The notes beneath the pieces are model-generated. The model saw only the letters and a list, made by a program, of their open reading frames with translations. It had not been told where the DNA came from and ran no database searches. The translations under genes were made by a program, and so were the position numbers. Positions 53,698-63,362 of a stretch of 64,000 nucleotides of DNA are shown here, one piece after another. Every line of letters begins with the position of its first letter. Positions within the stretch are counted from its first letter, which is position 1. Location of the stretch: the NCBI GenBank assembly GCA_964490245.1, contig CAZBAF010000004.1:1-64000 (forward strand), given 5' to 3'. The stretch is from CAZBAF01 sp964490245. Its GTDB lineage: Bacteria > Patescibacteriota > Saccharimonadia > Saccharimonadales > JACDBH01.

Positions 53698-55089
53698 ATG
53701 ATCCGTAAAGCCCTCTATTCTTTGGCCTTTGGTCTTGGTGCGCCGATTATTACACTAAGCGCAACAGCAAACGCGGCTACAGGAGGGGGCGAAGAAAGCG
53801 GAGGTCACACTGCCCATTTCGGGCTGGTTTTTGCGATGCTGGCCCTTGTTCTGGTCGCGGGTAAAATTGGTAATTTCGTAGAGCGTTTCGGGCAGCCTGC
53901 CGTCATCGGCGAGCTTCTTGCCGGTATCGTGTTGTCGGCAGCTGGGTATTTTGGCTGGCATTTTATTGATGAAGTTACCTCAAATACTGTCATTGCATTT
54001 GTGGCCAGCTTTGGCGCTCTATTGTTGCTGTTCTCGATCGGCCTTGAGTCAAATATGCAGGAGATGAAGAAGGTTGGGCTGAACGCGCTATTCGTTGCGC
54101 TCATCGGGGTAACTCTTCCCTTTATTCTTGGTACCTATCTTTTGGGACCGATTTTCTATGGCGACGCATCAGCCAATGCAAGGCTATTCCTCGGTGCCGC
54201 CCTGGTTGCGACGAGCGTGGGAATCACAGCTTCAGTATTCAGATCACTGAAAATCATACGATCCCGTGCGGCGCAGACAGTACTCGGTGCAGCGGTGATA
54301 GATGATGTACTTGGCTTGATAGTGCTGGCCGTGGTATCGGCTCTAGCGGCAGGGGGCACAGTCACTGTGATTTCTGTGCTGGCTATCGCGCTGAAGTCAT
54401 TCGGATTTCTTGCCGGCGCACTGTTGTTGGGAACGCTGCTCGCAAAGCAGCTGTCGTTTGTGTTCAGTAAGATTAACAGCGGCATTGCCATGAAGCTGAC
54501 ATTTGCGCTTGGTTTTGCGTTGATGTTTGGGTATCTGGCAGAATTGTTCGGGTTAGAGCCAATTATCGGTGCGTTTGCAGCCGGCTTGCTGCTTGACCAG
54601 GTGCACTTTAATAACTTTGCCGATCCGCAAATCGTCCATGACTTAAAAGAGCTTGATTTCAAGGCACCAAAAGACCGTGAAGCTGTTTTGCGCCTCATCA
54701 ATAAACACAAGCATGCACATATAGAGGATCTCATCTCAACAGTAAGCTTGATTCTTGTGCCCGTATTCTTTGTGTATACCGGCATGCAGATTGAGTTTGG
54801 TTCATTACTGCAGCCGAAACTCTACCTGATCGCTTTCGTGATCGCAGCGTTTGCGGTTGCGGGTAAGGTTGCAGCCGGACTGGCAGCCAAGGGCGATATG
54901 AAGGAAAAGCTTTTGGTCGGTGTATCAATGGTGCCGCGTGGTGAAGTCGGCCTTATTTTTGCGGCTACCGGAAAGGCGCTAGGTGTGCTTACGGATGAAA
55001 TTTTCTCAGTGGTAGTAATTGTGGTTATCATTACTACCTTTGTGGCTCCGCCGCTTATAAAAAAGCTCGGATCCAATGTGGTCAAATAG
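53698..55089 (+). CDS. Na+/H+ (cation/proton) antiporter, CPA2 family
   Basis: A signal-like start, then about 12 membrane helices. CPA2/Kef-type motifs are VERFGQPAVIGELLAGIVL, GALLLLFSIGLESN, and the ion-binding-site region AAVIDDVLGLIVLAV with its Asp pair. MVPRGEVGLIFAATG is characteristic. 463 residues; no RCK domain. AAGGAAG precedes the ATG. Set behind the ATP operon, it may link sodium and proton gradients. Confidence 0.93.
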   Translation: MIRKALYSLAFGLGAPIITLSATANAATGGGEESGGHTAHFGLVFAMLALVLVAGKIGNFVERFGQPAVIGELLAGIVLSAAGYFGWHFIDEVTSNTVIAFVASFGALLLLFSIGLESNMQEMKKVGLNALFVALIGVTLPFILGTYLLGPIFYGDASANARLFLGAALVATSVGITASVFRSLKIIRSRAAQTVLGAAVIDDVLGLIVLAVVSALAAGGTVTVISVLAIALKSFGFLAGALLLGTLLAKQLSFVFSKINSGIAMKLTFALGFALMFGYLAELFGLEPIIGAFAAGLLLDQVHFNNFADPQIVHDLKELDFKAPKDREAVLRLINKHKHAHIEDLISTVSLILVPVFFVYTGMQIEFGSLLQPKLYLIAFVIAAFAVAGKVAAGLAAKGDMKEKLLVGVSMVPRGEVGLIFAATGKALGVLTDEIFSVVVIVVIITTFVAPPLIKKLGSNVVK

Positions 55090-55207
55090 CACCAGGTCTC
55101 ATCCATGCCCTGCTGCTGGATTGCCGCCGGTACCTAATATGCAGTAAGAGAACTTGGCGTGCTAATAATGCAGGAATAAAGCAGGCGGAGTTGTTTACTT
55201 AAAGTAT

Positions 55208-55236
55208 TTGCAATTCTACGGATAAACCACTATTGT
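55208..55236 (+). promoter_or_regulatory. Promoter of the aquaporin gene
   Basis: TTGCAA (55208-55213), a 17-bp spacer and TATTGT (55231-55236). CGGAGGG is the Shine-Dalgarno sequence in a leader of about 25 nt. Confidence 0.55.
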
Positions 55237-55266
55237 AAATGCATAAATAAACGGAGGGTTTCTGTA

Positions 55267-56019
55267 ATGACAGTGCGATCAAGGATCGCGATGTTGACGG
55301 CGGAATTTTTGGGTACAGCTGTACTCGCGACCGTCATGATTAACGTATCGCGTTCACAAATCGGCATCGGCTATTTTGTCGCTATTGCCGCGGGTGGTGC
55401 GTTGGCGTTTCTGACGCTGGTGCTGGGGTCTGCTTCGGGCGGCCATTTTAACCCGGCAGTGACCATTGGTCTGTGGACCCTGCGCCGTATACAAACCGTT
55501 CAAGCCATAGCCTATCTGGCCGTACAGATGTTGGGTGGTTTGGCAGCGTGGCAGCTGGCCAATTACTTCATTGGCGGCGAGTTGCGCAGTATTGCAGGTA
55601 ACGAGTTTGACTGGCGCGTGCTGGTCGCTGAAGCTGTTGGTATGGCGGTCTTTACGTTTGTAGTGGCGGCAGCCGTGTACCAGAAGTACGAAGGCGGCAG
55701 GGCTGCGGCGCTTATCGGCGGCGGCTTCTTCCTGGGTATCATCGTGGCTTCACTGGCCTCGAACGGTATACTGAACCCGGCGGTGGCATTGGGCAACCAG
55801 TCGTGGTCACGGGCATATATCTTTGGTCCGATTATCGGTGGCGTCATTGGTATGAACCTGTATGTTCTGTTGTTTGCACCGGCCCGCGCGCTGGTTTCGG
55901 GTGCGGTTGCTTCAAGTGCCGGTACGACAGCAAATGCCAAGACAAAAACGACTGCGGTCGCCAGCAAGGCCAAAAAGACCGTAAAGCGCAAAACAACCAC
56001 TTCGCGTAAAAAGAAGTAA
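55267..56019 (+). CDS. Aquaporin / glycerol facilitator (MIP) family channel
   Basis: Six membrane helices and the two pore NPA motifs, SGGHFNPAVTIG and NGILNPAVALG. Water or small solutes would pass. After helix 6 comes a 45-residue Ala/Thr/Lys tail ending RKKK, unusual for the family and probably disordered. 250 residues. Confidence 0.93.
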   Translation: MTVRSRIAMLTAEFLGTAVLATVMINVSRSQIGIGYFVAIAAGGALAFLTLVLGSASGGHFNPAVTIGLWTLRRIQTVQAIAYLAVQMLGGLAAWQLANYFIGGELRSIAGNEFDWRVLVAEAVGMAVFTFVVAAAVYQKYEGGRAAALIGGGFFLGIIVASLASNGILNPAVALGNQSWSRAYIFGPIIGGVIGMNLYVLLFAPARALVSGAVASSAGTTANAKTKTTAVASKAKKTVKRKTTTSRKKK

Positions 56020-56048
56020 AACAGCGCTTTTAAGTCCAGGCGTTAACC

Positions 56049-56077
56049 AAAAACTCCCCTTTTGCAGGGGAGTTTTT
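56049..56077. terminator. Bidirectional terminator after the aquaporin gene
   Basis: AAAAACTCCCC (56049-56059) pairs with GGGGAGTTTTT (56067-56077) around TTTTGCA. It has T-runs on both strands and so serves both the aquaporin gene and the convergent 56133 gene. Confidence 0.9.
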
Positions 56078-56132
56078 ATAATCGCTGGGGTTTTAAACCG
56101 CCGGTGGTTCTATGCCGAGCTTTAGGCAGAAT

Positions 56133-56576
56133 CTAGAAATGGACGAGCTCCCGCTTGGCCAGGCTAAGGTCACGAGAGGCCTTGATGGTATTCAATCCAT
56201 TACCAGGCTCCTCCTCAGCTGCCCGGACGTAGGCCTGCTTGATATTGGGGTACTCTCTTTTAAACGCTCGTGTGCGTTCGGTCACGCCGCTATCGTTCAT
56301 ATAAAGCCTCAGAGGCTGAGGAGAGCGCTTTAAATTCTCATCAACAATAAAAAACAGTTTGACCAGCCAGAATCCATGCCTGCCCGTTCTTTCTGCCCGC
56401 TCGCCGCAGGCAACCGGTGTCGACAAGGCGTCAGCGCCGGCAACTGCCGGACGGTTGTATAACAGCATAAGTGTGTAGGTTTCATCGACCACAAGCTGAT
56501 CCGGAGCCTGGCGCTCATGAAAGTATTGCTGGTATTCTTCGATACTGCATCTGCGGGGTCCGTCGATACTCTTCAT
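56133..56576 (-). CDS. Hypothetical protein
   Basis: A 147-residue soluble protein without recognisable domain. TATAGT (56590-56585) ends 8 bp before the ATG, which supports a real, leaderless gene, and a terminator follows its stop. Confidence 0.65.
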   Translation of the reverse strand: MKSIDGPRRCSIEEYQQYFHERQAPDQLVVDETYTLMLLYNRPAVAGADALSTPVACGERAERTGRHGFWLVKLFFIVDENLKRSPQPLRLYMNDSGVTERTRAFKREYPNIKQAYVRAAEEEPGNGLNTIKASRDLSLAKRELVHF

Positions 56577-56691
56577 AGAATATGACTATATAACATTATT
56601 TGATGAAAGGCAAAAGTAACTTACCTGATTTGCGAGGTCTATAAGGGTTATCGGGAAAAAGCACGCATGGTCAGGAGTCGGCAACCGCCGC

Positions 56692-57039
56692 TTAAAGTTC
56701 GGTGTATTTTTTATGGTTGCCTTTGGCTTTTTCGACGGCGTATTTTTTCTCGTTTTTGGTCATTTTTTCTTCAAAACTTTTATTGAGATCAATGCCCAGA
56801 TCGTGGGACATCAACAACACCCAATACAGTACATCGACCAGTTCTTCGCCCAGGTCGGCGCGGTGTTTAGTAAGATGCTTGTCGATCTCTGGCGGCGTTT
56901 TCCACTGAAAATGCTCGATAACCTCGGCAGTCTCGAGTACCAGGGACAGCGCCATATCCTTAGGGGTATGGAATTGCTTCCAGTCACGCGCATTACGAAA
57001 ATCAACCACGCGCTGCTGCATTTGTGCCAAGCTGCTCAT
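56692..57039 (-). CDS. MazG-like nucleotide pyrophosphohydrolase
   Basis: A 115-residue all-alpha NTP pyrophosphatase of the MazG/dCTPase type, cleaning up non-canonical dNTPs. The metal-binding EExxE-type helices are seen in LETAEVIEHFQW and LGEELVDVLYWVL. AGGAGG lies before the ATG. Its promoter lies at 57170-57198, with an intrinsic terminator between, so attenuation is possible. Confidence 0.9.
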   Translation of the reverse strand: MSSLAQMQQRVVDFRNARDWKQFHTPKDMALSLVLETAEVIEHFQWKTPPEIDKHLTKHRADLGEELVDVLYWVLLMSHDLGIDLNKSFEEKMTKNEKKYAVEKAKGNHKKYTEL

Positions 57040-57098
57040 TATTGCCTCCTGTTTGCAGGTATTCTAGCCGGTTTTGGGTAGATTTACCAAGTCGTGTC

Positions 57099-57155
57099 CT
57101 ATGTAAAGCGGCAACAAAAAACCGCCCTGTTCAGGCGGCAAAAGCGGGTATTCAT
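57099..57155 (-). CDS. Possible 18-codon leader peptide before the mazG-type gene
   Basis: An ATG 8 nt after the predicted transcription start opens an 18-codon frame (MNTRFCRLNRAVFCCRFT). AGGGG lies directly before it. The frame covers the terminator hairpin at 57116-57139, as in attenuators controlled by leader translation. There are three Cys and four Arg codons, but no long run. Confidence 0.3.
   Translation of the reverse strand: MNTRFCRLNRAVFCCRFT
57116..57139 (-). terminator. Terminator or attenuator upstream of the mazG-type gene
   Basis: On the minus strand GCCGCC, a short loop, GGGCGG and TTTTTT. It lies 24 nt downstream of the predicted transcription start and about 75 bp before the gene. 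Confidence 0.75.
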
Positions 57156-57169
57156 ACCCCTATCTTTTT

Positions 57170-57198
57170 ATTGTAGCACACTGTAAATAATTTGTCAA
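57170..57198 (-). promoter_or_regulatory. Strong promoter upstream of the mazG-type gene
   Basis: On the minus strand TTGACA (57198-57193), a 17-bp spacer ending GTGTGC and TACAAT (57175-57170), followed by AAAAAGATAGGGG. The same TACAAT and GATAGGG arrangement occurs at 5138 and 26598. Confidence 0.8.
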
Positions 57199-57252
57199 GT
57201 AAGAGAGATATTTTAAGGTCTAAACAGGGGTAATTTGCCAGTCCTTGTCGCT

Positions 57253-57858
57253 TTATGCCCTCCAGCGTAACGGATCATCCCAGTTGAGATTGGCAGTCTC
57301 GGCCTCGACGATTCTGTTTATAGCGCGATGGTGCTCTATGGTCGCCTGCCACGCCTGGTCCAGTAGGCAGACGGTAAAGCCTGCCCCGTAAAAGGCAATT
57401 TTGCCCATGCTTCTATCATTGTTGATAACGGTAAAAAAGGATTCGACAGCGTCGATCTGCACCTGGAATTCGGGGTGGGCGTTATATCCGGAGTGTGCCA
57501 TTGCATCAACGGTCTGAACGACCTGTCGCCGGTTGTCAGACCTTAGGTCGTCAGGCAATTCGGCGTCGGCAAGCCGGCGCAGCGTTGCCTCGCGCAATAC
57601 ACTGGTCGTGTTAGAATCTGCAAATGCCAGACAGGCCAGGCCGCCGGCTTCCGTAAATATATCGCGCCGCCAGTCCTCAATGGCAGGTCCCGCATCAGGT
57701 ATCAGCAGTTCGGCGGCCGTCTGGATAGGTAGTCTGCAATCGTGTCGTTCCAGGCATTCAGCAGCAGCTATAAGAGTTAGTCTCGGATCACTCTCGAAGT
57801 TCCGGCCTACTTGGCCAAATTGATCCAAGCTGTACCGTTCAGGCAATGCATCACTCAT
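57253..57858 (-). CDS. Hypothetical protein
   Basis: A 201-residue soluble, helical protein with no family I recognise. I used the ATG at 57858 because TATAAT (57874-57869) lies 10 bp upstream; a longer frame to 57885 would begin inside the promoter. Confidence 0.65.
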   Translation of the reverse strand: MSDALPERYSLDQFGQVGRNFESDPRLTLIAAAECLERHDCRLPIQTAAELLIPDAGPAIEDWRRDIFTEAGGLACLAFADSNTTSVLREATLRRLADAELPDDLRSDNRRQVVQTVDAMAHSGYNAHPEFQVQIDAVESFFTVINNDRSMGKIAFYGAGFTVCLLDQAWQATIEHHRAINRIVEAETANLNWDDPLRWRA

Positions 57859-57958
57859 AATGAAATATATTATACCAACAAACATAAAAAAAGCAATACC
57901 TATTCTCTTAACATTTATAAACCCTTGTACTGAAACAGTCTGCTACAATACCGGCAGT

Positions 57959-58756
57959 ATGGCGGAGCAGGATTTATCGTTATTGCTGCGGTATGTAACC
58001 GAAGAGACCGACGGTGTTGACCCTGATGACTGGCCGGTTAAGTTATTGAACGAACTGGCCTTTGATGTCTTGCCTCAGGGTATGCGCGTGCAGCTTCTTG
58101 GCAATAGGTATTACGAGGTGCGCGGTGCGAATGAGTCGGATGCGGCGATGACGGCACATATCGGACAGGTTTCTTTAGGGGGTTACTTTATGGGGCTGCA
58201 ACGGGTTCGGTACACTGATTATCTTGAGGCCGATATCAGGTACGAAGTCAACGAACTGACGGTAAGGGTTAATGCGGGCGATAATATAACAGCGCTGGTG
58301 CCGGTCCAGGATCTTCTGGTGTTTGAGGCGGACACGCTCAAAGCAGCCGAGGTGCTTGATGGTGATGACGAGCTGGCTAAGGAAATAGATCTAATGATCG
58401 TAAACGGGACAATTGATCTGGCCGGACTCAGTAAGCTGTTTGCGGGCCTCAATCCCGAAGACATGCGTACGCAGCTGTACCTGGACTATTTGAACGAAGC
58501 ACTTTATTTACCGGATATTATTAGTCGTATGGTTGCCAATAGACTCCTCTACCTTGAGGGCGAAGAGCCTGTCGAGCCAGGTGCTGGGTCGGTACGGATT
58601 GTGACACCGGATAGGGGCAGATCATTTACTGCGGTGGGTGCGACGTATGATGATGGCAGTCAACAGCTGATTTTGTGCGCAAACGCGCGGACAGGTAATG
58701 ATGAGCTGGTAAAGGTGCCTGTAGAGGATATTTCACAAATTATTAAAGCAGTTTAG
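57959..58756 (+). CDS. Hypothetical protein
   Basis: A 265-residue acidic, soluble protein, start MAEQDLSLLLRYVTEETDG. I see no known domain. The extended -10 TGCTACAAT (57941-57949) ends 9 bp before this ATG, so the longer frame from 57860 is not used. The stop overlaps the convergent helicase gene by 4 bp. Confidence 0.65.
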   Translation: MAEQDLSLLLRYVTEETDGVDPDDWPVKLLNELAFDVLPQGMRVQLLGNRYYEVRGANESDAAMTAHIGQVSLGGYFMGLQRVRYTDYLEADIRYEVNELTVRVNAGDNITALVPVQDLLVFEADTLKAAEVLDGDDELAKEIDLMIVNGTIDLAGLSKLFAGLNPEDMRTQLYLDYLNEALYLPDIISRMVANRLLYLEGEEPVEPGAGSVRIVTPDRGRSFTAVGATYDDGSQQLILCANARTGNDELVKVPVEDISQIIKAV

Positions 58757-61605
58757 TTTTCTGATAGCGGCGGATGCAGGCAGTAGTCATGCAGTTTGCC
58801 TGGCAGGAAGTCGCCGGTTTTAAAGCATTCGGCGGCTTTGCTCAGGCGCGTCACCAGGCCGTCAATGCCGCGCTGGGTCTTCTTGACTTGCCCTATCAGG
58901 TTGGTGTCGACAAATTCCAGCGACAATCTGGCCGGCAGTTGACCGTCGTGCTGCAGTTGCCAGGCCAGTGCGTACATGGTCAGCTGGGCGCTGGCCGCGG
59001 CGCGCCGGTTGGCCTTTTCCTGATCGCGTACGCCATCACCGGTTTTGTAGTCGCGGATTTCAATGCTGTCTTCGTCGCCCAGCACGACATCCAGCCGGCC
59101 GTACAGGACAATGCTGCCCGGAAGCTCGACTTCAAAATCCTGCTCGACAAACAAGGGCGCGGGGTTTTGTTGGCAGTTATTATAAAAATTAGACAAAGTC
59201 GTTTTGGCGCGGGCCAGCGCCCGCTCCTGTTGCTGCCGTGATACATAGCCGGCCTTTTGCCAGCCGGCTTCAAGCTGCTGCAGCAGGGGTTCCAGCGGCG
59301 GCAGCGTGCCCTGCTGACGGGCCTTATTGAGCTGTTCAAAAAAGCCGTGCAACTGTGTGCCGTACGAGGTGCGGACGGTGGCTTCCTCTGGCGCTTTTAG
59401 CACAAACTTGTAGTAAAAGTTAAGCGGGCATTCCAGTAGCGCCGATGCCTGGCTGACGCTCAGGCGAATTCTTTCTCCGTCGTATAGATTTGCCGGAATT
59501 GCGACCTTTGGCACAGGATCGATGGGGATATCGAGCAGGGACTGCTGCTGCCCGGTGACCGGATCGCTTATCGGCACTGATTCGGCCGTACCGGCACCGA
59601 ACGCCTCATCAATAAAGCGCGATGGTTTGCGGCTGGTGCCGGTCTTGCTTTTGCCGGCAAAACTAAGCATGAGGTTCTGGCGTGCGCGGGTTAGCGCCAC
59701 GTACATCAGCCGGCGCTCCTCGGCATAGTGTTCGTCGGCCGGGCTGGTCGAAGCGGCGCGCAGTGCCTCAGGCAGCTGCAATCCCCCGCCCCGTCTGGTC
59801 CACGGGAACGAGCCTTCCACGAGACATGGCAGATAGACCGTTTGCCACTCCAATCCTTTGGCTTTATGAATCGTGGTGACCGTGACCTCGCCGTCCGGGA
59901 TGTTAAGCGTGCCGTCCTCGGTGGTTTCGCCAGCCGCCATAAGGGCCGGCAGCGACACCAGATACTGTGCGGTTGTCGGTTGGGTGGCAATGGACTCGAA
60001 CTCGCGCAGCGAATCAAAAAATTGCTTAAGATGCTGAATGCTGGCAGCGGCCTGGTCATCGTCCGATGCGCGCGTCAACAGACGGTCTTTGTAGCCGGTC
60101 TCGCCGATGCCCCGCCATAACAGCCGGCCGACCGAGACACTTGCGGCGTCCTCACGCAAGCTATTGATAAGGGTGACGGCGCGCAAAATCTCTTGCGAGT
60201 CGCTGGCCGCCAGCAGGTCCTCAAGCCGTTCGTGTTCGTAGCGGGCCTGCGAAGCAAATGGCGCGATCAGTTCGTTACTGATGGTGAAAAGATCGCTGAC
60301 CAGGGTGTGGTGCAGGCTGGCGTTGTTGTTTGGTTCGGCCAGTGTGCGGGCAAACTCCAGCAGCATGCGTACCACCGGCCGGGTGTAGAGATCCTGGCTG
60401 GCCCCGACAACACGGTGCTGGACACCGGCTACCAGAAGCGCGTCATGCACCTGCCGGGCAATGGGGTTGCTGCGGGTCAGGACAGCGATTTGGCCCGGGT
60501 CGTCGCCGGCCGCAATGCGGGCCGCAATGTCGGTTGCCAGCCACTCCAGTTCGTCATTGATGTCATTAAACCGTTTTATAAGCGGCGCCTGCCCTGTCTG
60601 ATCAGAGGTTAGAACTTTGTTAATGCCCAGGGAGGCTTCGAGCCGGTTGGGATTATTGTACTGAATAAGCCGGTAGGCTGCGTCCAGGATGGCCTGATGG
60701 CTGCGGTAATTTTGGGTCAGCGCGGCCTCTGCGGCGTCGGGATAACGCTCTTTAAAACTGAGAATATTCTGCAGGGTGGCACCGCGAAAACCATAGATAG
60801 ACTGGTCGTCATCGCCGACTACGATAAGATTCTGCCGGCCGTTAACCAGCAGATCGATCAGGCGCGACTGCATGGGGTTAGTGTCCTGGAACTCGTCAAT
60901 AAAAAGGGTATGAAACCGCTGCTGCAGGGTTTTACGGACATTGGGGCGGGTTTCGAGCAGCTGAATCGGCAGATAAATCTGATCGTCATAATCGATGACG
61001 TTCTCGGTACGGGTAAGGCGCATGTAGGTGGCATAGGCGCCTGAGAGCTCCTGATGCTTTTTCTTTTCGAGCGACTGCGCTTCGTCGTTTTGCGGCAGGC
61101 TGTCGGCATAGGACTGGTAAGTTTCGGGCGTAATAATATGCTGTTTTAGCTGACTGAACAGGCTGAGAATATCCTCAATAATGCCGTCCGGCGATGCGGC
61201 CAGGGGCAGAAAGTAGTCCAGGCCGAACTCGTCGATGCGCTCGCGGAAAAAGATAATCTGTGCCTGCGGGCCGATCAGGCGAAAATTGTGCGGAATACCG
61301 ATGTCGGTGCCAAACTCGCGCAGCAGGCTTTCGCCAAAGCCGTTAAAAGTCATAACGGCCAGATCGGCATGAAATCCGCTGCGTGCCATTAAAATGCGGT
61401 CCAGCATTTCGGCAGCGGCCTTTTCGGTAAAGGTAACCGCCAGGATGGCGGACGGCGGCACGCCTTCGTCCAACAGTTTGTTGATTTTCTCGACAATGAC
61501 GCGGGTTTTGCCGGTGCCGGCTCCGGCCACGACCAACAACGGTCCCGACTGATGGTCGACAACCTGCTGCTGACCCGAATTGAGCGCGAAAACTTCCTCT
61601 GCCAT
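58753..61605 (-). CDS. UvrD/PcrA-like superfamily 1 helicase with RecB-type nuclease domain
   Basis: A 950-residue helicase-nuclease. Walker A is VVAGAGTGKTRVIVEK, Walker B LFIDEFQDTNPMQ, motif III VVGDDDQSIYGFRG, motif V VTTIHKAKGLEW and motif VI RRLMYVALTRARQNL. From about residue 715 a PD-(D/E)XK nuclease follows (SVSQASALLECPLNFYYKF, LYGRLDVVL, IEIRDYKTGDG). This arrangement resembles AddA-like or UvrD/REP-CPR proteins for end processing and repair. TACAAT (61619-61614) ends 8 bp before the ATG. Confidence 0.95.
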   Translation of the reverse strand: MAEEVFALNSGQQQVVDHQSGPLLVVAGAGTGKTRVIVEKINKLLDEGVPPSAILAVTFTEKAAAEMLDRILMARSGFHADLAVMTFNGFGESLLREFGTDIGIPHNFRLIGPQAQIIFFRERIDEFGLDYFLPLAASPDGIIEDILSLFSQLKQHIITPETYQSYADSLPQNDEAQSLEKKKHQELSGAYATYMRLTRTENVIDYDDQIYLPIQLLETRPNVRKTLQQRFHTLFIDEFQDTNPMQSRLIDLLVNGRQNLIVVGDDDQSIYGFRGATLQNILSFKERYPDAAEAALTQNYRSHQAILDAAYRLIQYNNPNRLEASLGINKVLTSDQTGQAPLIKRFNDINDELEWLATDIAARIAAGDDPGQIAVLTRSNPIARQVHDALLVAGVQHRVVGASQDLYTRPVVRMLLEFARTLAEPNNNASLHHTLVSDLFTISNELIAPFASQARYEHERLEDLLAASDSQEILRAVTLINSLREDAASVSVGRLLWRGIGETGYKDRLLTRASDDDQAAASIQHLKQFFDSLREFESIATQPTTAQYLVSLPALMAAGETTEDGTLNIPDGEVTVTTIHKAKGLEWQTVYLPCLVEGSFPWTRRGGGLQLPEALRAASTSPADEHYAEERRLMYVALTRARQNLMLSFAGKSKTGTSRKPSRFIDEAFGAGTAESVPISDPVTGQQQSLLDIPIDPVPKVAIPANLYDGERIRLSVSQASALLECPLNFYYKFVLKAPEEATVRTSYGTQLHGFFEQLNKARQQGTLPPLEPLLQQLEAGWQKAGYVSRQQQERALARAKTTLSNFYNNCQQNPAPLFVEQDFEVELPGSIVLYGRLDVVLGDEDSIEIRDYKTGDGVRDQEKANRRAAASAQLTMYALAWQLQHDGQLPARLSLEFVDTNLIGQVKKTQRGIDGLVTRLSKAAECFKTGDFLPGKLHDYCLHPPLSEN

Positions 61606-61720
61606 ATATATCTATTGTACCTTTATCTGCCCGCCGGGGCGAACAAGCCATAGTAATATACCTGCCTGTCCGGCGCAATAGGTTGCGATTATTCTATAAT
61701 AGTTCACAATAGTATTTATT

Positions 61721-62191
61721 ATGTCGGAGACACAGACACATCAATTATCGGTTGTTGAAATTGCTGAGGGCTATATCGCGCCTGAGTTTAAACCGCAGCT
61801 GCCTATTGATATGGTTCTGAGACCGCATCAAGAGTATTTTCGCAAATGGCAGTTTCCGATATTTGGAACGCCTGCGCCAACGTATGATCGCGGACTGGCG
61901 GCTGCTGTGTGGCTGCCTGACTTGTCTATCAGGACTACCAACGATAGTGACCTGCCGGTGATTGCCGTGTCGACCCCAAATATTTCAGAAAAAACCCCAT
62001 CGCCTGAAAGCGCGCACTGGTTTGTTGGTTCGCTGCACCCTGAAGAGGCCGAAAAGGCTCGAAAATGCGGCGGCTACACTATGTCACTTATGGCTGTTGA
62101 GGTGGCTGTCTTTGGGCCCCTGTCACTCGAGAGGGCGTTCAGTCATCTTGGTCAGCATGTACGGGCGTGCTATGTGATCGGTTCTTCATAA
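61721..62191 (+). CDS. Hypothetical protein
   Basis: A 156-residue soluble protein of unknown family. TATAAT (61695-61700) precedes the ATG with a leader of about 14 nt. Its end overlaps the convergent HAD-like gene by 22 bp. Confidence 0.6.
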   Translation: MSETQTHQLSVVEIAEGYIAPEFKPQLPIDMVLRPHQEYFRKWQFPIFGTPAPTYDRGLAAAVWLPDLSIRTTNDSDLPVIAVSTPNISEKTPSPESAHWFVGSLHPEEAEKARKCGGYTMSLMAVEVAVFGPLSLERAFSHLGQHVRACYVIGSS

Positions 62192-62592
62192 TCGCGCAGG
62201 TACGCGATGCAGTCCATCAGCTGGTTGGGGTCGCTGGCCAGGTCTATCTGGATCCATGAGGCCAGCATGTTATAGCTGCGCAGCACTTGGCGTTCTTCAG
62301 GGAACAGTTCGTCGTCAAACCACAAAAACGGCTCGCGCCAGTTGATGGCGTCGGTTTTCCACTCGTGCCAGTCGGTGGGCCTGACCCGCTTTATGAGCTG
62401 GGCAGTGTGCGGTCGGAGTACCGGACGCAGCACATCAACCGCCCGGTTCTGGCCGCGCCAGCAGTGACTGCTCAGCCAATAGGTAGTGTCCGGCCATCTG
62501 CTCAGCACCAGCTGCAAAAAGTCATCAGCAAAAGGTGCTGCCCTGCTATCGCCGGTGCGCAGTACGCCGTCAATCCCGAGATAAATATTCAT
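62170..62592 (-). CDS. HAD-like protein with altered active site
   Basis: A 140-residue protein like the small HAD domains linked to RNA repair or phosphatases: start MNIYLGIDGVLR, middle YWLSSHCWRGQNRAVDVL and end LWFDDELFPEERQ. The usual DxDG nucleophile motif is GIDG here, so the first Asp is replaced by Gly and catalysis is doubtful. TATACT (62605-62600) ends 7 bp before the ATG. Confidence 0.55.
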   Translation of the reverse strand: MNIYLGIDGVLRTGDSRAAPFADDFLQLVLSRWPDTTYWLSSHCWRGQNRAVDVLRPVLRPHTAQLIKRVRPTDWHEWKTDAINWREPFLWFDDELFPEERQVLRSYNMLASWIQIDLASDPNQLMDCIAYLRDYEEPIT

Positions 62593-62645
62593 TTCCCTAA
62601 GTATAAGGCAGTTTACCTGCAGGTAGGGTATAATCAGGCACGATA

Positions 62646-63338
62646 ATGCTTAAGCTTAACAACCGGCTTTTTTGTTTCTCGCCGCCCGTCATGCTGGCAA
62701 CTTTTTTAATTGAGATTGTGCTGCTTGTTTATGCGCTGTGGCGCTATAGGCTGACGCCGGTGACTCGCTTGGCCGGCCTGTTGCTGTTCTTTTTGGCGGC
62801 GTTTCAGTTTGCCGAGTATATGATCTGCGGGGCTTTAGGGCTGACGGGCGTGGAGTGGGCGCGTTTTGGCTTTGCCGCTATTACCCTGCTGCCGCCGCTG
62901 GGCCTGCACCTGGCTTTGACGCTTGCCAAAAAACGCCTGCCGTGGCTGCTTGCCCTGGCTTATGCCAGCGCCGGGTTCTTTTTGTATTTCTTTGTGTTTG
63001 TTGCCGGTTCTCTTTACGGCGAGGAATGCCGACCCAACTATGTGGTTTTTCATGTGCGGGACTGGCTGGTGTATCTGTATAGCGGCTATTATTACGGCTG
63101 GCTGCTGCTTACGACCGGCTTGTCGCTGCGTTGGGCGCGGCACAGCCGGTATGGCCGTCAGCTGCGGGCTTTGGCAGTCGGCTATGCCGCGTTTATTGTA
63201 CCGGTGACACTGGCTACTATACTTAATCCGTCAACGATTGCCGGAATCCCATCAATCATGTGCGGTTTTGCTGTGCTGATGGCGCTGGCGCTGGTGGGCT
63301 GGGTGCTGCCCGGCGCTGCCCCGATACGCAAGAAGTAG
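62646..63338 (+). CDS. Seven-helix membrane protein, unknown
   Basis: 230 residues with about seven membrane helices, a Cys in an outer loop (YGEECRPNY) and a basic end. The outline recalls the N-terminal seven-helix sensor modules of kinases but without an output domain. TATAAT (62629-62634) lies 11 bp before the ATG. Confidence 0.65.
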   Translation: MLKLNNRLFCFSPPVMLATFLIEIVLLVYALWRYRLTPVTRLAGLLLFFLAAFQFAEYMICGALGLTGVEWARFGFAAITLLPPLGLHLALTLAKKRLPWLLALAYASAGFFLYFFVFVAGSLYGEECRPNYVVFHVRDWLVYLYSGYYYGWLLLTTGLSLRWARHSRYGRQLRALAVGYAAFIVPVTLATILNPSTIAGIPSIMCGFAVLMALALVGWVLPGAAPIRKK

Positions 63339-63362
63339 CACATCTGTTATTATGTATGCCGG

